Shown in pieces: positions 18,331 to 28,840 of a stretch of 64,000 nt of DNA. Positions within the stretch are counted from its first letter, which is position 1, and every line of letters begins with the position of its first letter. The DNA comes from Deltaproteobacteria bacterium. GTDB taxonomy: Bacteria > Desulfobacterota > Desulfobulbia > Desulfobulbales > Desulfocapsaceae. The stretch covers positions 1 to 64,000 of the forward strand of contig PDQQ01000013.1 in the NCBI GenBank assembly GCA_002747825.1. Direction: 5' to 3'. The position numbers were made by a program, and so were the translations under genes. The notes below the pieces were generated by a model. That model worked only from the letters and a program-made list of their open reading frames with translations. It did no database searches and was not told where the DNA came from.

Positions 18331-18740
18331 TTATATCTCTCTGTATCTTCTTTTGAGGAAAAAACAACCACAGTAGAATAAAAACGGTCTTGCTCAACAC
18401 GACTATCGGCTCTCCTGGAGGGTGTCTTCCCGGTAAAATTGCAAACCTGAGGCACAATCCATTATGAAGGCTTCTGCTCATTTTGTAAAGAGCTCGAAGG
18501 CTGAAGGCTCGCAGGCAATAGTCTTTTTACTGCAATTGAACGAAGAAACTCACAGACGAAGTATCCTTCAACAGACAAAACAAGTTCGGACATAATCGCC
18601 TAAAAAAGGTCTTGAAAGAGCAAAAGACGGGGTGATACTATAAAGCTTTGTGAGCGACAGCACCTCCATTTTAGTAATACAGGAGGAACTCACTCAAAAA
18701 CAGGTTCCTCTTTATCTCAACGACAGGATAAAAAACCAGA
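18331..18740. other. Gene-free divergent promoter region between the DUF799-like gene and znuA
   Basis: About 410 bp. A nested inverted pattern (CTTC...ATTG...CAAT...GAAG) lies near 18425-18475, and GAAGGCT occurs twice near 18497-18512. No Zur-type box or known riboswitch could be recognised with confidence. Confidence 0.35.
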
Positions 18741-19616
18741 ATGCGAACCATCATCTGTGTACTCTTTTTTCTTCTCTTTACTCCAGGAGTGGTGCATGCC
18801 ACTGAAAAAACATTAGTTTTTGTCAGTATACTACCACAGAAATTCTTTGTTGAAAAGCTGGCCCAAAACCTGGTTGATGTCGAGGTTATGGTCCAACCCG
18901 GTGCCAGTCCGGCAACATATGAAATAAGGCCTTCCCAGCTAAAAAAATTGAGCCAGGCCGCTATCTTCTTTACCATCGGTGTCAACTTTGAACGTGCATG
19001 GCTGAAAAGGTGCTTGGCGATAAACCCGAATCTTCGGATCGTACAGACAGACCAAGGCATAGAAAAACGGGCTATGGCCTCACACCACCACAAAGACGAG
19101 CATCGGCATGCCGAAAAGCCCTCTGAGCACGGTCTTGACCCGCATATCTGGTTATCACCGAGGCTGGTAAAAATGCAGGTGCAAACCATTGCCAAAGGTC
19201 TGGAGGATATCCTGCCCGAAAAAGCGGCACAGATCAGAAAAAAAAAGGCTGCCTTTATAAAAGAGATAGACGGACTGCAAAACCAACTGCGGGAGATACT
19301 GGTGGCAAAAGCCGGTATGCGTTTTATGGTTTTCCACCCCAGCTGGGGCTATTTTGCAGACGATTTTAAGCTCGAACAGATTCCGATTGAGCTTGAGGGC
19401 AAAGAACCGAAGATATCACAGCTCCAGGGCTTGATAAAACATGCCAGAGAGAAAGGCATACACGTAATTTTTACCCAACCCCAATTTTCAGAAAAGAGCG
19501 CCCGGCTGATCGCAAAAGAGATCGGCGGCCGGGTCGTGCCGCTTGATCCACTGGCTGAGAACTGGCTGGAAAATATGAAAAAGGTCACAGAACAATTCAG
19601 AGACACGGTGCAATGA
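18741..19616 (+). CDS. znuA: Zinc ABC transporter substrate-binding protein
   Basis: Periplasmic zinc-binding protein of the cluster A-I type. It has a signal peptide (about residues 1-20), the LPQKFFVEKLA start of the family, and a histidine-rich loop (SHHHKDEHRHAEKPSEHG, about residues 113-130) followed by the ligand motif DPHIWLSP. Further ligands are in FHPSWGY and the terminal DPL region. The His-rich loop indicates zinc rather than manganese. It overlaps znuC by 4 bp. Confidence 0.9.
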   Translation: MRTIICVLFFLLFTPGVVHATEKTLVFVSILPQKFFVEKLAQNLVDVEVMVQPGASPATYEIRPSQLKKLSQAAIFFTIGVNFERAWLKRCLAINPNLRIVQTDQGIEKRAMASHHHKDEHRHAEKPSEHGLDPHIWLSPRLVKMQVQTIAKGLEDILPEKAAQIRKKKAAFIKEIDGLQNQLREILVAKAGMRFMVFHPSWGYFADDFKLEQIPIELEGKEPKISQLQGLIKHAREKGIHVIFTQPQFSEKSARLIAKEIGGRVVPLDPLAENWLENMKKVTEQFRDTVQ

Positions 19617-20374
19617 AAGAGACCGGAACCGGCGAACCGCTTGTGGAGATAGAAGATCTCTGCTATTCCATAGGCGGTAGAGATATACTCCACGACATAC
19701 ATCTCACCATCAAACGTGGTGACTTTATCTCTATTATCGGGCCCAACGGTGGTGGAAAAACGACCCTCCTGAAATTGATACTTGGTCTTCTCGAACCAAC
19801 CAGAGGCCGGATAGGCTTTCCCGGCGAACAATCGATGGAAAAGACGGTATCAATCGGCTACGTTCCACAGTATGTAAACCACAATCTCAACTTTCCGGCA
19901 ACCGCAATAGATGTGGTTCTTATGGGCAAGCGCAGACCGAAACGCAGATTTCGTCTTGGCTTTTCGGCAAAGGAGAGGGCCCTCGCCGGTACAACCCTTG
20001 ACAAGCTGGGCGTTGGAGCCTGCGCCAAACAGAAAATCGCCACACTCTCCGGCGGCCAGAGACAGCGGGTGCTCATTGCCCGCGCCCTGATCTCAGACCC
20101 AAACCTTCTGATTCTCGACGAACCAACCGCCTCCATTGACACGAAAGGCCAGGCCGAACTCTACGAATTGCTGGTAAACATCAACAGGGAACAGACAATC
20201 CTGCTGGTCAGCCACGATCTGCTGATGCTCTCTAACTATACCAAATCAATCGTCTGCCTCAACAGACGATTGCTCCACCACAAGCACATAACTTCGTCAA
20301 ACGAGGTACTACAGGCCTTCTATTCATGCTCGGAGGAAACGCTCTGTCCCGTCGACCTCATCGCAAAAAAATAG
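19613..20374 (+). CDS. znuC: Zinc ABC transporter ATPase
   Basis: Cytosolic ATPase of the zinc importer. Motifs are Walker A GPNGGGKTT (about residue 43), signature LSGGQRQRV, Walker B LLILDEP and switch SHD. The position after znuA and before a nine-helix permease gene makes zinc the likely substrate. The 253 residues are normal for the family. Confidence 0.9.
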   Translation: MKETGTGEPLVEIEDLCYSIGGRDILHDIHLTIKRGDFISIIGPNGGGKTTLLKLILGLLEPTRGRIGFPGEQSMEKTVSIGYVPQYVNHNLNFPATAIDVVLMGKRRPKRRFRLGFSAKERALAGTTLDKLGVGACAKQKIATLSGGQRQRVLIARALISDPNLLILDEPTASIDTKGQAELYELLVNINREQTILLVSHDLLMLSNYTKSIVCLNRRLLHHKHITSSNEVLQAFYSCSEETLCPVDLIAKK

Positions 20375-20393
20375 TAGAGAACAGGGGGAGAGA

Positions 20394-21278
20394 ATGATCG
20401 AGGCACTACAGTTTGAATTTTTTCGTAACGCCTGCATTGCCGGCCTCTTGGCCAGTGTTATCTGTGGTGTGATCGGAACACTGATTGTCGTCAACCGCCT
20501 GGTTTTTCTCTCCGGAGGAGTTGCCCACAGCGCCTACGGCGGAATTGGTCTGGCTTTTTTTATGGGCTGGCCATACATGCTGGGGGCCACCTCTTTCGCC
20601 TTTGTCTCTTCGATGGTGATGGCCGCTGTTTCGATACGGAAAAAACAACGTGCAGATACAATTATAGGAGTGATGTGGGCCGTAGGTATGGCCACCGGCA
20701 TACTGCTTCTCGACCTGACTCCCGGGTACAATGTTGACCTTATGAGCTATCTCTTTGGTTCGATACTCAGTGTTCCATTTTCAGATCTTCTGGCCATGGG
20801 AGGGGTAACAGGCATTATTCTGCTGACGATCCTGCTGTTCTACGACGATCTGCTTATTATGTCTTACGATGAAGAATTCGCAAAGGTTCAGGGTGTGGCC
20901 GTTTCCCGCTTGTATTTTATGCTCATTGGCCTGATTGCGATAACCGTGGTCGTCCTTGTACAGGTTGCCGGACTGATACTTGTTATCGCCCTGCTTAGCA
21001 TACCACCGTATATCGCCGAGAAATATACAAGATCCTTATTGGCAATGATGCTTGTTTCGTCTCTGCTGGGGGCTGTTTTTATTTTTCTCGGACTGTGGGC
21101 CGCCTATAGATTTGATCTTACTTCAGGGGCCTCCATTATTTTAGTGGCAGGTTGTGGCTTCTTTGTCTCCTTTCTGATGGACCTCTTCATCGGCCTGCGC
21201 AGAAAAAGGCTCTGGTTAAAGCTGCATATGAAAGATATGCCTGAAAAAGGCCTGAACGATCCATCTGTCAGCCATTAA
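20394..21278 (+). CDS. znuB: Zinc ABC transporter permease
   Basis: Integral membrane permease of the ABC-3 family with about eight to nine hydrophobic helices over 294 residues. The start at 20394 is preceded by GGGGGAG. The N-terminal FFRNACIAGLLASVICGVIG and the GGVAHSAYGGIGLAF segment are typical of ZnuB. It completes the znuACB operon, which runs opposite to the neighbouring transglycosylase gene. Confidence 0.9.
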   Translation: MIEALQFEFFRNACIAGLLASVICGVIGTLIVVNRLVFLSGGVAHSAYGGIGLAFFMGWPYMLGATSFAFVSSMVMAAVSIRKKQRADTIIGVMWAVGMATGILLLDLTPGYNVDLMSYLFGSILSVPFSDLLAMGGVTGIILLTILLFYDDLLIMSYDEEFAKVQGVAVSRLYFMLIGLIAITVVVLVQVAGLILVIALLSIPPYIAEKYTRSLLAMMLVSSLLGAVFIFLGLWAAYRFDLTSGASIILVAGCGFFVSFLMDLFIGLRRKRLWLKLHMKDMPEKGLNDPSVSH

Positions 21279-21332
21279 AAGAGAGGAAAGGGATCAACTT
21301 TCGACGGTAGGGCAAAAAACAGCGGTGAGAAT

Positions 21333-22559
21333 CTATTCTGCTCTGCCTCTTTGTTGACGAAGGCTTATCAGAACCGGCACCGTTGCCTCGCCGGTCTCTT
21401 CAAGACCGAGAGAGCGTTGAAAAAGTAATATTGCCTGCCGGCTCCTGGGTCCAGGCTGTCCATCGACCTCTCCGGTGTAGAAGCCCGCTTGTTTTAAAAG
21501 CCGCTGCACCTCCAAGATTTCATCGAAGGTGAGCGAACCTTGAGGCCGAGGCCATTGCAATGTCTTCGAGCCGTACCCGGCAATTTCATCGGCCAGAAGC
21601 CCAACCGCCAGAGCATAGAAATCTGAATTATTATAGCGCTTTATTATGTAAAAATTCTTCATTACCAAAAAGGCAGGTCCTTGGGGTCCGGCAAAAAACT
21701 TGAGAACCGCCCGGTCATCAGGCCAGGCATAGGCCTTCCCGTCCGGGCGATACACCCCCAATGCCTGCCACTGGCGCAGGGTCTTTTCCTGTCCTTCAAG
21801 GGCTCTTTTTTTCTGAGGGACGATGACCTCATACCCCCAGGTCTTTCCCGTACGCCAGCCATTTTTCCTGAGCAGGTTGGCTGCGGTTGCCAGGGCGTCT
21901 GCAACAGAATGCCAGATATCCCTGCGTCCATCACCATTCATATCCACCCCATAGGCAAGATAACTGGTGGGGATAAACTGGGTATGCCCCATAGCGCCGG
22001 CCCATGAACCAAGAAAACGATCGGCCCTCACATCACCGGCCTGGAGGATTTTCAAGGCGGCAATGAGTTGGCTGCTGCCAAACTTTTTTCTCTTTGGATC
22101 TGCGTAGGCCAGGGTTGCAAGGGCAAGAGGCACGTAGTGAAAGCGCTCGGTTTTCTGCAAGGCTTCACCGTAGCTTGATTCCATCGACCAAAGCGCCAGC
22201 AGTATCGAAGGTCGCACCCCAAATTTTGCAGAAATCGCCTGCAGGGTGGTCCGATATTTTTCGGCATATTCCCTGCCTTTGGCCACGGTGGCAGAATTCA
22301 CCCGGGCATCGAGATAGCTCCAGATTTTGAGTGTAAACTCGGGCTGATATGCAGCCTTTTCCAGCACCCGCCTGTCCGGCTCCTCGACTCCGGCAAAGGC
22401 TTTGTCCCAGGTTTGCCGGGTAATCCCTTCCCGTGCAGCTCTGGGATAAAAATTCTCAAGAAAACGGGTAAAATCCTCTGCTGCCTGCGCTTCATAGCCC
22501 TTGACAGAGAAAAAAAAGACGAACAGACAGAAGAGGATATTGCTTTTATACACAGTCAT
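21333..22559 (-). CDS. MltB-family lytic murein transglycosylase
   Basis: Periplasmic enzyme that cleaves peptidoglycan between MurNAc and GlcNAc to give 1,6-anhydro ends. A signal peptide (about residues 1-27) is followed by the MltB catalytic domain, with the catalytic glutamate in LWSMESSYGE (about residue 129) and the conserved GAMGHTQFIPTSY segment near 187. The C-terminal 60 residues (EVQRLLKQAGFYTGEVDG, then GPRSRQAI) are a peptidoglycan-binding type 1 domain. This arrangement matches the MltB_2 subgroup (about 400 residues), which lacks a lipobox. Confidence 0.88.
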   Translation of the reverse strand: MTVYKSNILFCLFVFFFSVKGYEAQAAEDFTRFLENFYPRAAREGITRQTWDKAFAGVEEPDRRVLEKAAYQPEFTLKIWSYLDARVNSATVAKGREYAEKYRTTLQAISAKFGVRPSILLALWSMESSYGEALQKTERFHYVPLALATLAYADPKRKKFGSSQLIAALKILQAGDVRADRFLGSWAGAMGHTQFIPTSYLAYGVDMNGDGRRDIWHSVADALATAANLLRKNGWRTGKTWGYEVIVPQKKRALEGQEKTLRQWQALGVYRPDGKAYAWPDDRAVLKFFAGPQGPAFLVMKNFYIIKRYNNSDFYALAVGLLADEIAGYGSKTLQWPRPQGSLTFDEILEVQRLLKQAGFYTGEVDGQPGPRSRQAILLFQRSLGLEETGEATVPVLISLRQQRGRAE

Positions 22560-22596
22560 GATAGCTTGTAACGGCGGTACAAAGAATCTCAGAGAG

Positions 22597-23652
22597 TTAA
22601 TGCGCTTTCTTAAAAAGCCTTTTCAATTCACCGAACCCTTCTTCTTCAAGCTTGTCCACCGGAATAAAACGAAGGGAGGCAGAATTAATACAGTAACGCG
22701 TACCCTCCGGCCCTGGTCCATCAGCAAAGACATGCCCCAGATGGGAGTCTCCGTCCTTGCTACGCACCTCGGTCCGTTCCATCAACAGGCTACGATCTTT
22801 TTTCAGCTTTATACACCCCTGGTCAAGAGGCTTTGTGAAGCTGGGCCATCCGGTACCGGAATCAAATTTATCAAGAGAGCTGAAGAGAGGTTCGCCGGTG
22901 ACCACATCCACATAGATGCCATCTTTTTTATTATCCCAGTATTCATTGTTAAAGGCGGGCTCCGTTGCATCATTCTGGGTCACCTCATACTGCATCTTTG
23001 TAAGCTTTTTACGCAACGTGGCCTCATCGGGCTTGCCTGAGCCAGCCTCAGGAACGTTCTTCCAGGTCCTGGCGAGAAACCCGGCTCTTCCCGAACCTGT
23101 CTTGTAGGCCGTATAGTGGACCACGTTTTTTTTGTAGTAATCCTGATGATATTCCTCTGCAGGATAAAACGGCTTTCGAGGAACTATGGCCGTTACCACA
23201 GGAGAATCAAAGACGGCAGAGGCCTCAAGAGCGGCCTTGGACCGCTCAGCAATCTCTTTTTCCCGATCATTTTCATAAAAAATCGCTGTCTTATACTGGG
23301 TACCCCTGTCTGCAAACTGTCCTCCCGGATCGGTTGGATCAACATGCCGCCAGAAGGTGTCAAGCAGTTGTGAATAGCTTATTTTTTGGGGATCATAGAG
23401 GACCTGAACAACCTCAAGATGATCTGTCATACCGCTTGAAACCAGCTCGTAACTCGGACTCTCTTCTTCCCCCCCCGAATACCCGGCTACAACATCGAGA
23501 ACACCATCCAAAGCCTCAAAAGGTGGCTCCATACACCAGAAACAACCACCGCCAAAAATCGCCGTAGCCGTCATCTCCTTTTTATCGGCGGCTATCGAGA
23601 GGCCCGGAAGACAGAGCATTACAACCAGACTGAAAAAAACAAATATCTTCAT
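22597..23652 (-). CDS. msrAB: Periplasmic MsrA-MsrB methionine sulfoxide reductase fusion
   Basis: Repairs both stereoisomers of methionine sulfoxide. After a signal peptide (about residues 1-21) comes MsrA with catalytic cysteine in GGGCFWC (about residue 36), then from about residue 205 MsrB, with GTGWPSF and the catalytic cysteine in [11 protein letters not shown] (about 328). The MsrB part lacks the two CxxC zinc motifs (it reads GEPLFSS where a zinc-type enzyme has C-x-x-C), as in many fused forms. The export signal places the enzyme in the periplasm. AGGTGA precedes the ATG. Confidence 0.92.
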   Translation of the reverse strand: MKIFVFFSLVVMLCLPGLSIAADKKEMTATAIFGGGCFWCMEPPFEALDGVLDVVAGYSGGEEESPSYELVSSGMTDHLEVVQVLYDPQKISYSQLLDTFWRHVDPTDPGGQFADRGTQYKTAIFYENDREKEIAERSKAALEASAVFDSPVVTAIVPRKPFYPAEEYHQDYYKKNVVHYTAYKTGSGRAGFLARTWKNVPEAGSGKPDEATLRKKLTKMQYEVTQNDATEPAFNNEYWDNKKDGIYVDVVTGEPLFSSLDKFDSGTGWPSFTKPLDQGCIKLKKDRSLLMERTEVRSKDGDSHLGHVFADGPGPEGTRYCINSASLRFIPVDKLEEEGFGELKRLFKKAH

Positions 23653-24196
23653 ATATCACCTCATAAAAAAGTTAACCATTCATGGCAAGTGTAACACATT
23701 GACGTTAATATTTACATCTGTAACCTTTCTCAGCTCCAAATTGAACATGCAATTTCTCGCTGCGATCGCCTGAGAGACCTTTTTCCAGCCCGGACAACCA
23801 TAGGCTGGAACGCAACAGAAAAAATTCTTTTCAAAAAACCTGTTTTCAGCGCCCAAAAGGTGCAAAATCCGTCGTCCGAATCAACATCTGAAAAAGACAG
23901 AAATTCTGAGCAAAACCACAGTATCAAGGAGGGCACCCAGAACAGACAAGCGCCTGTACAAGAGCTGCCGTGTTTGTATACGTGTAGACCTTCTTCAGGT
24001 GTCACCAAAACACACCCAGTCAAAAGTTCTAAAAAATCTACTAATTACAACAAACATCTACAGACATTTTTTTTACAAAAGAGGCCAGGGCCTATTGTGT
24101 AGCCCTGCAGACGCGAAGACGTATCTGCAAGATTTTTTCATCTGTCCGACCAGTTTTCTATTTCAAAATCCACCCCCCATTGCTATAGTGGCAGCC
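23653..24196. other. Gene-free stretch upstream of pyrG
   Basis: About 540 bp between divergent msrAB and pyrG. A perfect 8-bp inverted repeat TTCCAGCC...GGCTGGAA with a 12-base loop lies at 23783-23810. The frame of pyrG stays open upstream to 23999, but the CTP synthase family begins at the ATG at 24197. No known RNA family was recognised. Confidence 0.4.
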
Positions 24197-25870
24197 ATGA
24201 TAAACGCAAACAATACCAAACGGACCAAATTCATTTTCGTCACCGGAGGTGTTCTCTCTTCCCTTGGCAAGGGGCTGGCTTCTGCAGTCATTGGGGCCCT
24301 TCTTGAGAGCAGGGGGCTGACGGTAACCTTTCAGAAGCTCGACCCCTACATCAATGTCGATCCGGGAACGATGAACCCGTTTCAGCACGGTGAGGTCTAT
24401 GTCACCGACGACGGAGCCGAGACGGATCTTGATATGGGGCATTATGAACGCTATACCAACGCGGTCATGGGCCAGAAAAACAACTATACCTCCGGGCGTA
24501 TTTATTACTCCGTCATCCAAAGGGAGCGGCGCGGTGAGTACCTCGGCGGAACGGTTCAGGTTATTCCTCATATCACCAACGAGATCAAAGATGCTATCCG
24601 CCAGCTTGACGGCACAGTTGACGTTGCGATCATCGAGATAGGCGGTACGGTCGGAGACATTGAAGGCCTTCCCTTTATAGAGGCCATTCGTCAGTTACGC
24701 GGTGATCTGGGCCGGGAATACACACTGTTCATCCATCTAACCCTTGTGCCTTATATAAAGACGGCCGGAGAGGTCAAGACCAAACCGACCCAGCACTCTG
24801 TGCGTGAACTGCGGGCTGACGGCATCCAGCCGGATATTCTGGTCTGTCGGACAGAAATACCTCTTGAGGATGGTCTGAAAGACAAGATAGCCCTCTTCTG
24901 TAACGTCCCCAAGGATGCGGTTATCACCGCTATCGACGTAGACACCATCTACGAGTTGCCGCTTCAGCTGCACAGGGAGGGACTCGACACCAAGATACTT
25001 GAATTACTCAATATCTGGACTGGACAGCCGAATATAGCCCATTGGCAGAATCTGGTTGACAACATCCGCAACCCAGAACACGAGGTCAACATTGCCATTA
25101 CCGGGAAATATGTCGATCTTACAGAGTCTTACAAAAGCCTGCATGAGGCCCTGGTCCATGGCGGTCTGGCAAACAAAACCAAAGTCAATCTTTCCTACAT
25201 CAGTGCCGAGGACCTTGAATCAAAAGATGTGGCAGAATTACTCGCTGCCTGTGACGGAATCCTGGTACCCGGTGGATTTGGCGAACGGGGGGTTGAGGGA
25301 AAGATCAAGGCGATCAACTATGCCCGTTGCCATAAGATTCCATTCTTCGGGATCTGTCTTGGTATGCAGCTCGCCGTTGTCGAGTTTACCAGAAGCATGC
25401 TTGACCTGCCCCAGGCCAACTCACTGGAGATGGATCCCAAGACACCGGATCCGGTCATCTATCTGATAAAGGAATGGTTTGACTACCGGACGAACGAGAT
25501 ACAGAGGCGTGATGAAGATTCAGATCTCGGGGGAACCCTACGCCTTGGCGCCTACCCCTGCGTTCTGAAAGAGGATTCCAATGCCTACAAGGCCTACAAA
25601 AGTCTTGAGATCAGCGAAAGACATCGCCACCGCTTTGAGTTTAACAACGACTACCGCAAGCCGCTTGAAGAAAAAGGACTTGTTGTTTCTGGAACCTCAC
25701 CGGATGAAAATCTCGTTGAGATTGTTGAGCTTGCCGACCATCCCTGGTTTCTTGGCTGCCAGTTTCACCCGGAGTTCAAGTCAAAGCCGATGAAGCCGCA
25801 TCCCCTCTTCCGGGACTTCATCCGTGCCGCTCTTGACTACCAGAAAGACAACAAGAAATACGGCCTATAA
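24197..25870 (+). CDS. pyrG: CTP synthase
   Basis: Converts UTP to CTP using glutamine and ATP. The synthetase half begins [17 protein letters not shown]; the glutamine amidotransferase half carries GGFGERG and the nucleophile in [10 protein letters not shown] (Cys about 386), with the catalytic His-Glu pair in QFHPEFKS. From ATG 24197 the protein is 557 residues, close to the E. coli enzyme (545). The longer open frame upstream has no family counterpart. It leads the kdsA-kdsC-lptC group, a common order in proteobacteria because CMP-Kdo synthesis needs CTP. Confidence 0.95.
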   Translation: MINANNTKRTKFIFVTGGVLSSLGKGLASAVIGALLESRGLTVTFQKLDPYINVDPGTMNPFQHGEVYVTDDGAETDLDMGHYERYTNAVMGQKNNYTSGRIYYSVIQRERRGEYLGGTVQVIPHITNEIKDAIRQLDGTVDVAIIEIGGTVGDIEGLPFIEAIRQLRGDLGREYTLFIHLTLVPYIKTAGEVKTKPTQHSVRELRADGIQPDILVCRTEIPLEDGLKDKIALFCNVPKDAVITAIDVDTIYELPLQLHREGLDTKILELLNIWTGQPNIAHWQNLVDNIRNPEHEVNIAITGKYVDLTESYKSLHEALVHGGLANKTKVNLSYISAEDLESKDVAELLAACDGILVPGGFGERGVEGKIKAINYARCHKIPFFGICLGMQLAVVEFTRSMLDLPQANSLEMDPKTPDPVIYLIKEWFDYRTNEIQRRDEDSDLGGTLRLGAYPCVLKEDSNAYKAYKSLEISERHRHRFEFNNDYRKPLEEKGLVVSGTSPDENLVEIVELADHPWFLGCQFHPEFKSKPMKPHPLFRDFIRAALDYQKDNKKYGL

Positions 25871-25970
25871 GGCCAGTCCTCCTCAGTGTCAATTTTGACA
25901 AGACCATAAACGAAGGCGGAGGTCATTTTCGCGGACAACCGCCTGCCAACGTATACAGAAAGAGAGGATC

Positions 25971-26810
25971 ATGCCCCAGACTGTCGTCCAAATCGATACA
26001 CCGTCACAGCCCCCCATACAGGTTGGAACAGGCCAGAAGCTGCTGGTCATTGGTGGACCTTGCGCCCTGGAATCCGAAGATCTCGCCCGGACGGTGGCGG
26101 ACAAGATGCTCGAGATTTGCGCAAGACTTGAGGTCTCCTACGTATTCAAGGCCTCCTTTGACAAGGCAAACAGGACCTCACTGGGATCCTACCGAGGCCC
26201 CGGCCTTGAGCGGGGTTTACAAACGCTCGAGAAGATTCGCAGGGAAATGGGCGTCCCTGTTATCTCTGACGTACACGATGTCTCCCAGGTACGTCCCGCA
26301 TCTGAGGTTCTGGACATACTGCAGATTCCAGCATTTCTCTGCAGACAGACGGACCTTCTGGTTGCCGCCGCTCAAACCGGCAAAGCGGTAAACGTGAAAA
26401 AAGGGCAGTTCGTCTCTCCCTGGGATATGAAAAATGTTGTCGGCAAACTCCGCGATGCCGGGGGTAAAAAAACTATGCTGGTTGAGCGCGGGGCCTGTTT
26501 TGGCTATAATAATCTGGTTGTGGATATGCGTTCTCTGCCTGTCATGCGCTCACTTGGGTGTCCTGTTATTTTTGACGCAACCCACTCTGTTCAGCTCCCC
26601 GGTGGTGCCGGCAGCTCTTCCGGCGGACAACGGGAGTTCATCGAGCCTCTTGCCAAGGCGGCAACGGCCATTGGGATTGACGGTCTGTTTATGGAAATTC
26701 ACCCCAATCCGGACAAGGCCCTCTGCGATGGGCCAAATTCAATACCACTGGATAGGGTCGAGTTTCTCCTCGAAAAGATCCTTCGCATTCGAGAGGCCGC
26801 TACTCTGTGA
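25971..26810 (+). CDS. kdsA: 3-deoxy-8-phosphooctulonate synthase
   Basis: Condenses arabinose 5-phosphate with phosphoenolpyruvate to Kdo-8-phosphate for lipopolysaccharide inner core. The sequence has [33 protein letters not shown] and [12 protein letters not shown], all characteristic. At 279 residues it is of standard length. AGAGAGGA precedes the ATG. The family contains metal-dependent and metal-independent forms; the Asn at the metal-Cys position cannot be told with certainty by eye. Confidence 0.95.
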   Translation: MPQTVVQIDTPSQPPIQVGTGQKLLVIGGPCALESEDLARTVADKMLEICARLEVSYVFKASFDKANRTSLGSYRGPGLERGLQTLEKIRREMGVPVISDVHDVSQVRPASEVLDILQIPAFLCRQTDLLVAAAQTGKAVNVKKGQFVSPWDMKNVVGKLRDAGGKKTMLVERGACFGYNNLVVDMRSLPVMRSLGCPVIFDATHSVQLPGGAGSSSGGQREFIEPLAKAATAIGIDGLFMEIHPNPDKALCDGPNSIPLDRVEFLLEKILRIREAATL

Positions 26811-26902
26811 TATGTACAGATTATCCTCAGGCACAGGGTAGATATCTCTCAGATTGCCAACTCCTTGAAAAATATCGAACGCGGGCAAGAAGGAGCGGTT
26901 CA

Positions 26903-27448
26903 ATGAAAAAAACTCCGGAATACCAACGCGTCCTGGCCAAGGCCAAGGACGTGCGGCTTCTGCTTTTGGATGTGGACGGGGTTCTCACCGACGGAAAACT
27001 GTTCTACACCGACCAGCAGTCTGAAGGCAAGGCCTTTAACACCCAGGACGGCTTCGGTCTACGACTCCTTGTTGAGGGGGAAATTGATACAGGCCTGATC
27101 ACGGCGCGAACATCGGCCGTTGTCGCAAGACGTGCAGAAGAGCTGCAAATGAGCCACATCTACCAGGGGATCGGCAATAAGAATAAGGCGTTAAAGGCTA
27201 TATTGCAACACTCGGGATACAAGCCTTTTGAGGTTGCCTATATGGGCGATGACTGGCTTGATCTCTGCCTGCTCTCCAGGGTTGGGCTGGCACTGGCCCC
27301 GTCTAATGCGGTCAAAGAAGTGAAAGAGGCGGTCCATTATGTTACGGAACGGGCGGGAGGAGGTGGCGCCGTTCGTGATGCCTGCGACCTGCTCATTGAG
27401 GCGAAGGGACTCGATCAGCAACTTTTGCAACGATACACAATCAGATGA
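26903..27448 (+). CDS. kdsC: Kdo-8-phosphate phosphatase
   Basis: HAD-family phosphatase that removes phosphate from Kdo-8-phosphate. The nucleophile motif is DVDGVLTDG and the later acidic motif is MGDDWLD. ATG 26903 follows AAGGAGCGG and gives 181 residues, the family's usual length; the frame is also open upstream to 26807, which overlaps kdsA by 4 bp, but that extension has no family match. The stop overlaps the lptC start (ATGA). Confidence 0.92.
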   Translation: MKKTPEYQRVLAKAKDVRLLLLDVDGVLTDGKLFYTDQQSEGKAFNTQDGFGLRLLVEGEIDTGLITARTSAVVARRAEELQMSHIYQGIGNKNKALKAILQHSGYKPFEVAYMGDDWLDLCLLSRVGLALAPSNAVKEVKEAVHYVTERAGGGGAVRDACDLLIEAKGLDQQLLQRYTIR

Positions 27449-28032
27449 TACAAGGCCGTAATATTACCTGGATTCTTCCTCTCGTTATCCTGATCACCAG
27501 CCCTCTCTGGTCTATTCCTGTATCCAGGTTTCTCACCCCCCGGGGAAATTTTGACCCTCAACCCATTCAAGCACCTCGACAGACTGTCCACCGGTTTAAC
27601 CTGGAAAAAATCAAAATCACACAAACTCAAGATGACAGAAAAACATCTCTTATCATCGCGGATTCAGCGCAGACGACAAAAGACCCCAATGTGTTCATTA
27701 TGCACAAAGTCAACGCTGATATCTTCAGCGAATCAGCAAAACCAACCAGTATCACCGCAGAAAAAGGCGCGTACAACACGGCCACTGAGAACCTGCAGCT
27801 CAACGATAATGTGGTTGTAAGAAAAGAGGGACAAACCCTCTTCACCGACAAGCTGTTCTACGACAACAAGAAACGAACCGTACACTGTCCGGGAAAAATA
27901 AAACTGGAAGCCGACGGGGTAACCATCAATGGTGGCAGTCTTGATTACGACATTGACCAACAAAACTATGTCATAGGCAATCGGGTGCATGTCTTTTTTG
28001 ACAGCTTCCCGTCCCATAAGCCCTCTCTTTGA
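27445..28032 (+). CDS. lptC: LPS export protein LptC
   Basis: Bitopic protein that takes lipopolysaccharide from the LptFGB2 ABC transporter and passes it to LptA. One N-terminal helix (about residues 9-25) is followed by a beta-jellyroll with repeated strand motifs (VNADIFSES, LTAEKGAYN-like KGAYNTATENLQLNDNV, and LFYDNKKRTVHCPGKI). At 195 residues it fits LptC. In most relatives lptA and lptB follow; here the next gene is convergent, so those genes must lie elsewhere. Confidence 0.85.
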   Translation: MIQGRNITWILPLVILITSPLWSIPVSRFLTPRGNFDPQPIQAPRQTVHRFNLEKIKITQTQDDRKTSLIIADSAQTTKDPNVFIMHKVNADIFSESAKPTSITAEKGAYNTATENLQLNDNVVVRKEGQTLFTDKLFYDNKKRTVHCPGKIKLEADGVTINGGSLDYDIDQQNYVIGNRVHVFFDSFPSHKPSL

Positions 28033-28064
28033 CGACAAGAGAGAACAAGACGCAACAAACACAT

Positions 28065-28778
28065 TCAACGTACCCGGGTACAGCTGACCACCAGAAAGCC
28101 ATCAATCACCCGACGAAAACGGACATTCACATCCCAGAGCGTCAGACCAAAATCGTGTTTATCGGTACCCTTCTGACTCGGCGGGCGGGGATCCTGAGCG
28201 ATCACCTCTCTTATAAGCTGTCGTAACGGGCGGCCGGAGTCCTGCTGGTAATCCTGGCAAAACTGCTCAACCTCTGCACTCAAATCAACGGTACATTCAG
28301 GGGACGAAACGGTTCCAAGGCCACAGGTGGCCTCCTCTATACTGTCGCTGTAGGCCAGATAGGGTTTGATGTCAACGACCGGAGTCCCGTCCATGATATC
28401 AACCCCGGAGAGTTTGAGACGACAGCCCTTCTCTGAAAAGAGAATCCCCTCCAGACGGACCACAGACAAGCCCAGATGGTTGGGGCGGTGCGGGCTTCTG
28501 GTGGCAAACACGCCAAAACGCCTGTGCCCGCCAAGCCATGGTGGGCGCACAGTGGGTTTCCAGCCATCCTCGATACAGCCATGAAAAATAAATTGCAGCC
28601 AGAGATGAGAAGCCTTCTCGATTCCACGCAGGATCTCCTGCCGGTTGAACGGAGGGAAAAGCTCAAGTTCGGCGGTGGCCACGGACACCATACCTGGCTG
28701 CCGGGGAATACCGAACTTCTCTTGAAAACATGAGTGGACGACGCCTATTGCCTCAATCTCAAAAATTGTTTTTTGCAT
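28065..28778 (-). CDS. trmO: tRNA (N6-threonylcarbamoyladenosine37-N6)-methyltransferase
   Basis: TsaA/YaeB/TrmO-family SAM-dependent enzyme that methylates t6A37 in some tRNAs. Family marks are EAIGVVHSCFQEKFGIPRQ near the start, GVFATRSPHRPNHLGLSVV, and DGTPVVDIKPYL. At 237 residues the length is typical. It is convergent with lptC and divergent from the nickel operon, whose promoter region it shares. Confidence 0.92.
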   Translation of the reverse strand: MQKTIFEIEAIGVVHSCFQEKFGIPRQPGMVSVATAELELFPPFNRQEILRGIEKASHLWLQFIFHGCIEDGWKPTVRPPWLGGHRRFGVFATRSPHRPNHLGLSVVRLEGILFSEKGCRLKLSGVDIMDGTPVVDIKPYLAYSDSIEEATCGLGTVSSPECTVDLSAEVEQFCQDYQQDSGRPLRQLIREVIAQDPRPPSQKGTDKHDFGLTLWDVNVRFRRVIDGFLVVSCTRVR

Positions 28779-28840
28779 AACCTCTCTCCAGCAAGTACAC
28801 CACGCCGTAATATTTTTTTATATTTTGTGTTACAAGGCTG

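Noticed and set aside
18420..18480. c-di-GMP riboswitch before the DUF799-like gene or znuA
   Set aside because: GCAAACC and some stems are present, but the conserved GACGCAAAGC block of GEMM elements is missing.
23999..24196. N-terminal extension of CTP synthase
   Set aside because: The open frame upstream of ATG 24197 has no counterpart in the PyrG family and no ribosome binding site at 23999.
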